A DNA stretch of 12,656 bases from Zancudomyces culisetae (Eukaryota; Kickxellomycota; Harpellomycetes; Harpellales; Legeriomycetaceae), in NCBI GenBank assembly GCA_001969505.1, contig LSSK01001891.1, positions 1-12,656 on the forward strand. The letters run 5' to 3'. A program made the translations under genes and the position numbers. The stretch's first letter is position 1. Each line of letters starts with the position of its first letter. The notes beneath the pieces were generated by a model, which had not been told where the DNA came from, ran no database searches, and saw nothing but the letters and a program-made list of their open reading frames with translations. Below, piece by piece: positions 8,192 to 12,656 of the stretch.

Positions 8192-8228
8192 TACTTGAAA
8201 AACTCTTCTCTTCTCTTCTCTTCAAGTA
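8192..8228. repeat. 8-bp inverted repeat enclosing a TTCTC pentanucleotide repeat
   Basis: TACTTGAA (8192-8199) is the exact reverse complement of TTCAAGTA (8221-8228). The 21-nt spacer is made of a CTTCT/TTCTC pentamer repeated about four times. On RNA this would be a hairpin with a purine- or pyrimidine-only loop. Confidence 0.5.
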
Positions 8229-8700
8229 TCAACTTTTTCTATCTAGCTATTTCCTAAAACTAGTTGCTTTTTTATACATAGTTTTGTTTTTGAGTGATGG
8301 GATAAATTAAAGGATTTTTATAGTTTGCTTGTTATTTTTTTTATCTTACTAGGAACTACTTGTTTTGAAATGGTATTTTTAAGCATACGGATATGCATCA
8401 ATAGTTTAGGTATTAGCTATAAATGTTTATAACCAATATCAGCAATTTTATTTACTTTAATGACCTTTTTCAGACATTTTGCTTATACTTACAAGTGATA
8501 TTTTTCTTTTAAAATTAATCTATAAGAAGGGAGATGAATGTATACATGACCTTACACTTAACTTGAATACGTGTGTTATTTTGTAAAATATTTCCTACAA
8601 ACCGAGCAATTGTGTTCAAAATGAATTCATCATAAGAAAGACTCGTATTATTTATTAAACTATGTTTTGTATGAGTATGAAATTCATTACCGTGGAGTTT

Positions 8701-8748
8701 AAAGGGGAAGGAGAAATAGGGAGAAAGGAGGAGGCGGGGAGGGGGGGG
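8701..8748 (+). repeat. polypurine tract with four G-runs
   Basis: Forty-six of 48 bases are purines (exceptions T8718 and C8735). G-runs lie at 8704-8707, 8719-8721, 8736-8739 and 8741-8748. Such a tract can form triplex (H-DNA) or G-quadruplex structures. AAAGGGGAAG also contains an AGGGG stress-response-type core. It lies about 400 bp upstream of the secreted-protein start codon. Confidence 0.6.
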
Positions 8749-9004
8749 TATGTATTTAATGTAAACTAATTTATTATTTCAACTGTATTTGGGACATTGG
8801 TATCATATATTACCCAAAAATAACAATAGAAAATACAAGGTTTATCATACATGAATAATACTATGAAATAAACATTTTTTACTATTTGTATTTTGATTTA
8901 ATGTATCCCTTAGTTTGTACTTTTTTAATGACTTTTTCATAATTGCAGAAAATGGAGTATGAAGGAATAAGAAATAAGGAATAAGGAGTTTGGAAAGGAA
9001 AAAG

Positions 9005-9010
9005 TATAAA
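9005..9010 (+). promoter_or_regulatory. TATA box of the secreted-protein gene
   Basis: AGTATAAATGG lies 142 nt upstream of the ATG at 9152. It is followed by an A/C-rich leader (AAACAAATACACC, runs of A interrupted by C and G to 9151) of the kind seen in front of highly expressed fungal genes. No other TATAAA is closer to the start. Confidence 0.55.
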
Positions 9011-9151
9011 TGGGTTTAAAAAGCTTCCTTACAAATTTTCCTCTCACCATCAACTTTAAAGTAAACAAATACACCAACAACTCTTGATTAAAAGTATATT
9101 CCAAAAAAAAAACACAAAAGACAAAAAAGCAAAAGACAAAAAAAAAAAAGA

Positions 9152-9745
9152 ATGTATACCAAAACTTTTACATTGTTCTTCATCGGATTACTTGCTGTAA
9201 CTTCAATTGAATCGGTGTATGGAAGAATGAATCAGCAGTATGGTGGTGAACAAGGAAATGTTGAGTATCAACATGATAATTACAATACATACGGAAAAGG
9301 TAATAACTATGGGCATAAGGTCCCAGAAAATGTTTACCAGTACAAAGAAAATGGTAAAAGTTATTATAAACCAAGTACACCAAAATTTGGAGGATACAAT
9401 GAATACATACAGCAAAAAGAATACAAAAATAAAGTGAATGATCAAAGTGAAGGTGAAGGTCAAGGTCAAGGTAAAGGTAAAGGTGGAGGTGGAGGTAAAG
9501 GTGAAGGTCAAGGTGAAAGTCAAAGTGGGGACAAGTATCTGGGTGGACATGATGGTACCGTTGGGCTATTCAAAAGGGCTGTTGCCTACTTGGGTGGACC
9601 ATGTTCAGGAAATGAACATTTCTGCGCATTAGGGTATACTGGGTATTACCAATGTAAGGAATACCAATATGTATACAGAGACTGTGGAGCTGGAACTAGG
9701 TGTAGGTCTGGACCTGAAGGTGAAAACCTTGGTTGCGATTATTAA
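9152..9745 (+). CDS. small secreted protein: Gly-rich spacer, Kex2-like site, six-Cys domain
   Basis: Single exon, 197 aa, with ATG after an A-rich leader. Residues 1-24 form a signal peptide (hydrophobic TLFFIGLLAV, small residues before Arg25). Residues 25-99 are Tyr/Asn/Gln/Gly-rich. Residues 100-126 alternate Gly with Glu, Gln or Lys. Lys141-Arg142 in FKRA is a typical Kex2 furin-type cleavage context, which would free a 55-residue C-terminal domain. That domain has six Cys at 151, 158, 168, 178, 184 and 195 (gaps 6, 9, 9, 5, 10), reading C-x6-C...GYYQC..YVYRDCGAGTRC...C. The QC-x-W/Y-V-x-C-x-x-GTxC pattern resembles fungal CBM19 chitin-binding modules, so a cell-wall or chitin-binding role is possible. 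The family call is inference. An effector-like or matrix protein is the alternative. Strong TATA and A-rich leader suggest high expression. Confidence 0.85.
   Translation: MYTKTFTLFFIGLLAVTSIESVYGRMNQQYGGEQGNVEYQHDNYNTYGKGNNYGHKVPENVYQYKENGKSYYKPSTPKFGGYNEYIQQKEYKNKVNDQSEGEGQGQGKGKGGGGGKGEGQGESQSGDKYLGGHDGTVGLFKRAVAYLGGPCSGNEHFCALGYTGYYQCKEYQYVYRDCGAGTRCRSGPEGENLGCDY
9441..9530 (+). repeat. GGT-NNN hexamer repeat encoding the Gly-rich spacer
   Basis: Units of GAAGGT, CAAGGT, AAAGGT and GGAGGT follow one another in frame for about 13 copies, coding Glu/Gln/Lys/Gly alternating with Gly. The nucleotide regularity, with third positions nearly always T in GGT, suggests slippage-driven length variation rather than old protein conservation. 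Confidence 0.7.
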
Positions 9746-9978
9746 TCAATCAATCAATCAACCAAATCAACCAAATCAATTGATCCACAATGCAACTACT
9801 TTTCATTTTTTTGCATAAATAAATAAAGATGGATGAAGGGATATTTTTATTTTTTATTTATTTTTCATTTATGTTTTATAACTGAAATATCTTAATAAAC
9901 CAATATAAATGCCAAAAAAAAAAAAAACAAAAATTAAAAAAGTCTAATATAATCTAAAAATAAAAAAAAACCCCCAGG
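9746..9978. terminator. short shared 3' region between converging genes
   Basis: The stop at 9745 and the minus-strand stop at 9979 are 233 nt apart. A (AATC)n/(CAACCAAAT) stretch at 9744-9781 directly follows the stop. Overlapping AATAAA signals at 9818-9827 probably end the plus-strand transcript. Plus-strand TTTATT runs at about 9846-9875 supply AATAAA on the minus strand for the other gene, so the two 3' UTRs probably overlap. Confidence 0.5.
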
Positions 9979-12656
9979 TTATTGAGAAAATGGGAATGAA
10001 TAAATATACTCTGAAATATTACTAGGGGATATTTTAGTACCACTGCCGTCAGACTCTTGGTTTTTCGTAGAATTCTTCCCACCACCATTCCTCAAAAACT
10101 CGGTCAAATAATCTATAACCCTAAGCAAAGTATCATCAGAATCTTGATAAACATTGTCAAATGTAGATACACATAAATGATTGTTTGGTTGTTTGGAAGC
10201 CTTTCCAGGTGAATCGTCAAGCAAAAGAGTATTTGAAGAATTCCATTTAGAGTTCCATTCGCGTTTCCCATTACTATTGCTATTACTACTAGGAATCCTT
10301 GTGGTAGTGAAATTTAGATTGTCATCTTGCGGATGTGAGTAATAATAATGAGTATTCTTGTACAGCGATTTGAATGCTGATTGGCTCAAATCGAACCCGT
10401 TCCAAATAGATTCCAAATCCTTGATGGTTTTAGATTTCATAAAGTATTGACCAAACAACAAACCTTCATTTTCCAATGTGGCGGGGATAACATCGTCAAG
10501 ATTAAAATCCACAACCGAAGGAGTAACACTTTGAGTATCGGAATCAATTGGAGAAGTATCGTAGGGAGAATAATTAGTTATTGGAGTAGTAGATTTAGGA
10601 CGAATGAAGTGGCAGTATCGTCTATCCCAAATCGCAGCCAACTGCTCAATCTGTTGCTGATTTTCATTAAAAATAGAACGAACCATTTTGGCTACATTCA
10701 TTGGCTGCGCAGAACTCCATACCATCACTGCAAAGTTTTGTAGTGCAAACGAAAGAAACTCATCGAGATATGGACGTTTTGTTATTCTTTTTGATTTCTT
10801 GCTTCTGTGTACCAAAGTTCCATTTAAATCCAAAACCAACAGATATTTCTTATCTTCAGGTTGCTTGACTACCGAATAATTATTATAGTTTGGAATGTAT
10901 TCAACTGAAAGATTTCCTTGTCTCTTTTGTTGTTCTTTTGTATTATAATTGAAACCTTTAGAATCATTTTCACTTTCATTTTCATTTACATTTGTATAAT
11001 TGTCGATCTCATCTACTTTGCCCCATTTATCAAAAGCTGCCGCCGCATCGGATGTAAAAGTAGAATTAGAATTATAATTAGAGTTAGAAACTATGTTAGT
11101 GTCAGTATCTTTTCTGTCTCGCTCATTATAATAGTCATAATATTTTCCATGTTTTTTCTTCATTCTACTTTCGTATCCCTCATATCTGGTAGTATTTTTA
11201 TATGAACTTCCACTATCATTGTATCGGTTAGACGAACTATACTCGCCACTATAACCATCAACTTTGGCATACCTATCCGAGCTGCTTTGACCATAATATC
11301 CATTATTATCATTATTTATATCATTATGATTATTACGATCATTACTATTATCATTATTGTCATAGTCATCAAAGCGTTTGTGATACGGTCTAGAAGGTGG
11401 TTTTTGGGATTTGCTGTGATAGTACGATTTTGCTGTCGAGTCTGTATATTTGGTATATTGATGCGACGAGTCGAAGCCACTCGAGGATCTTAGGGAATAC
11501 CTGTGTGTGTTTTCTGTTCTTGATACTCTGTTAGTGCTATTACTTCCAGTATTCCATGACGTTGGTGATGCATAATCATCGTAGTCTTTGTAGTTGTCGT
11601 ACTTGTAGTGTTCATCATATCCAGCGTATCTTGTACTCTTTTCATGTTTGTTGGTATTGATATTGACATTATCATACCTTTCACTTTTGTCATATCTATC
11701 ATACCTTTCGTATGTATCATACCGACCATCATAATATCCTTTATGATTTTTATCATAATCTCGATTTGCTCGGGTACTGTTATATTCCTTTTCACTATAT
11801 TCACGTCTAGGGTAATGTGAAGATGATGAAGATGCTGGTTGGGGTGGGAGTGGGAGTGATGATCGTGGTGGATATAATACATCTCGTTGGCTTTTCTTAT
11901 CATTACTACTTCTTGCACGGTAGTCACGGTTTCTCTCATCCATGGTATGGTTATAATAGCGGTCTTCATAGTACTCATTGCGGTATTCTACATATTTGTC
12001 TCTTCGATGATTATCCGCGTAATACTTGTAATAATCCTCATCTTTGTTGTGATACTCAGTTTTATATACACTTGTGGATGAATGTAATTTCCGTGTATAC
12101 TCGTCGTCACGTGAGGTGTTGTGTACATTCTTGTTTTGTGAATATGATCTTTGGTTCTTTTGAGTACTGGTATTATTATAATAATCATCTTTAAAAGTTT
12201 TGTTCTCTGGAAGTCTTGGTGAAGGGTCGGTAAATTCTTTACTTGGTCGGTCGTTCCATGTATCACTCAACCAACCATCATTATTACTCTTATCCTTATC
12301 CTTATCCTTATCCTTATTATTAGTATTGATGTCAATGGATTTATTTTCTGTGTGAGTTTGGATTTTGTGTTTTGGTTTTTTGTTACCACTCAATCTCGAT
12401 TCGTTTTCCTCTACTACTTTTACTTTTACTTTTTCGTTTTCATTTTCTACTGGTTGTACATTGACGTTTTCCACATTTTTCTTTATAGAAAGTTGTGACC
12501 TTGATCTATACGTAAACGATCCATAATCATCATATTCACCACCATATCCGCGTGTATGTGAATACTCGTGTTCTTTTGAAGGTTCATAACTCTGGATGTA
12601 ATTTCCCTTTTTCCCGACTTTTTCTCTTCCTCTTCCTCTTCCTCTTCCTCTTCCTC
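9979..12656 (-). CDS. FCP1/NIF-domain (HAD-fold) protein with RG- and Tyr/Asp/Asn-rich N-terminus, 5' partial
   Basis: The minus-strand frame is open from the right edge to TAA at 9981-9979, giving at least 891 residues. The in-frame GTG near 12474 is not the start because codons upstream stay open. Visible numbering: 1-11 Arg-Gly repeat; 12-580 very low complexity, rich in Tyr, Asp, Asn, Ser, Arg (YERYDRYDKSERYD, KDKDKDKDK); 600-891 FCP1 homology. HAD motif I reads LLVLDLNGTL (Asp609, Asn611), motif II VMVWSSAQP (about 640-648), motif III Lys in TIKDLE (about 748), motif IV LLLDDSPGK (about 810-818). The second Asp of DxDGT is Asn, as in a fungal NIF-like subfamily I recall with DLNGT. Nucleophile Asp is retained, general acid lost, so phosphatase activity may be weak or absent. 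A roughly 45-residue Ser/Thr/Asp-rich insert splits the domain after FIRPKSTTP. Probably nuclear; partner unknown. Confidence 0.88.
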   Translation of the reverse strand, partial: GRGRGRGRGREKVGKKGNYIQSYEPSKEHEYSHTRGYGGEYDDYGSFTYRSRSQLSIKKNVENVNVQPVENENEKVKVKVVEENESRLSGNKKPKHKIQTHTENKSIDINTNNKDKDKDKDKSNNDGWLSDTWNDRPSKEFTDPSPRLPENKTFKDDYYNNTSTQKNQRSYSQNKNVHNTSRDDEYTRKLHSSTSVYKTEYHNKDEDYYKYYADNHRRDKYVEYRNEYYEDRYYNHTMDERNRDYRARSSNDKKSQRDVLYPPRSSLPLPPQPASSSSSHYPRREYSEKEYNSTRANRDYDKNHKGYYDGRYDTYERYDRYDKSERYDNVNINTNKHEKSTRYAGYDEHYKYDNYKDYDDYASPTSWNTGSNSTNRVSRTENTHRYSLRSSSGFDSSHQYTKYTDSTAKSYYHSKSQKPPSRPYHKRFDDYDNNDNSNDRNNHNDINNDNNGYYGQSSSDRYAKVDGYSGEYSSSNRYNDSGSSYKNTTRYEGYESRMKKKHGKYYDYYNERDRKDTDTNIVSNSNYNSNSTFTSDAAAAFDKWGKVDEIDNYTNVNENESENDSKGFNYNTKEQQKRQGNLSVEYIPNYNNYSVVKQPEDKKYLLVLDLNGTLVHRSKKSKRITKRPYLDEFLSFALQNFAVMVWSSAQPMNVAKMVRSIFNENQQQIEQLAAIWDRRYCHFIRPKSTTPITNYSPYDTSPIDSDTQSVTPSVVDFNLDDVIPATLENEGLLFGQYFMKSKTIKDLESIWNGFDLSQSAFKSLYKNTHYYYSHPQDDNLNFTTTRIPSSNSNSNGKREWNSKWNSSNTLLLDDSPGKASKQPNNHLCVSTFDNVYQDSDDTLLRVIDYLTEFLRNGGGKNSTKNQESDGSGTKISPSNISEYIYSFPFSQ
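12290..12317 (-). repeat. TTATCC repeat coding Lys-Asp dipeptides
   Basis: Four full TTATCC units plus TTAT lie inside the FCP1-domain gene and encode alternating Lys and Asp on the minus strand. A hexamer repeat preserves frame when it gains or loses copies, so the length probably varies between strains. Confidence 0.7.
12625..12656 (-). repeat. TCTTCC repeat coding Arg-Gly dipeptides at the window edge
   Basis: Five full TCTTCC units and a partial sixth reach the right edge. On the minus strand they read GGA AGA, that is Gly-Arg repeats, in the same frame as the FCP1-domain protein. RG repeats are typical RNA-binding and arginine-methylation segments. The array continues beyond the window. 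Confidence 0.75.

Larger units (their letters stand above)
6917..9151. other. 2.2-kb region without a confident gene
   Basis: It contains the presumed promoter of the 577-aa gene (right end of that gene to about 7260, strongly AT-rich) and the promoter of the secreted-protein gene (left of 9151). Between them are poly-A and pyrimidine tracts (7440-7560), a possible small minus-strand gene (around 7684-7820), two perfect inverted repeats (7892-7920, 8192-8228), a TTCTC repeat and a polypurine tract (8701-8748). No tRNA, rRNA or transposase gene is seen. Confidence 0.5.

Noticed and set aside
8086-8310. Plus-strand frame with Ile/Leu-rich hydrophobic tail
   Set aside because: It reads through TAATAG and TTCTC microsatellites, which create the hydrophobic look; no supporting promoter or homology.
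9203-9550. Antisense Thr/Phe-rich 115-codon frame inside the secreted-protein gene
   Set aside because: It is the mirror image of the GGT-NNN repeat; the sense strand has a signal peptide and patterned cysteines.
11490-12266. Minus-strand +1/+2 frames and plus-strand frames within the FCP1-domain gene
   Set aside because: The 891-codon frame on the minus strand explains them; the others are by-products of its biased composition.
1-12656. CRISPR arrays, insertion sequences, transposases, rRNA or tRNA genes
   Set aside because: No regularly spaced direct repeats, transposase motifs or RNA gene signatures were seen; repeats found are microsatellites or short hairpins.

Overview
This window looks like nuclear DNA of an AT-rich fungus. 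GT...TAG introns of about 66-290 nt split two of the genes, and poly-A/T tracts and microsatellites fill the intergenic spaces. The best-recognised gene is a mitochondrial type malonyl-CoA:ACP transacylase. A FCP1-homology protein carries the DLNGT variant motif typical of a fungal subfamily, and a small secreted protein has a Kex2-like dibasic site. I cannot place the fungus below kingdom level. Dispersed introns argue against typical intron-poor budding yeasts, but this is inference.

Layout, left to right. (1) 1-1812, minus: 604-residue amino part of an acidic, coiled-coil protein that runs off the left edge. (2) 1813-2754: divergent promoter with three TATAACC copies, a GATA-type palindrome and a hairpin. 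(3) 2755-4328, plus: three-exon mct1-like gene, 384 aa. (4) 4329-4928: shared tail-to-tail 3' region with a degenerate hexamer repeat. (5) 4929-6916, minus: four-exon gene for an unrecognised 577-aa protein, with an ambiguous first exon. (6) 6917-9151: 2.2 kb with no confident gene. It holds one possible small minus-strand gene, two perfect inverted repeats, a pentanucleotide repeat and a polypurine/G-run tract. (7) 9152-9745, plus: 197-aa secreted protein with a Gly-rich spacer, a Lys-Arg site and a six-cysteine C-terminal domain resembling CBM19 spacing. (8) 9979-12656, minus: at least 891 aa of a FCP1/NIF-domain protein whose reading frame stays open to the right edge and enters an Arg-Gly repeat, so its true start lies outside the window.

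The genes do not form a pathway. Mct1 serves mitochondrial fatty-acid (lipoate precursor) synthesis. The left-edge and right-edge proteins look nuclear and regulatory, with acidic/coiled-coil and RG-rich/disordered segments, and may concern RNA metabolism, but this is inference. The secreted protein is probably cell-wall or extracellular. The leads I consider most worth following are the FCP1-domain protein with a substituted catalytic Asp fused to a very long RG/Tyr/Asp/Asn-rich region, and the Kex2-site six-cysteine secreted protein.
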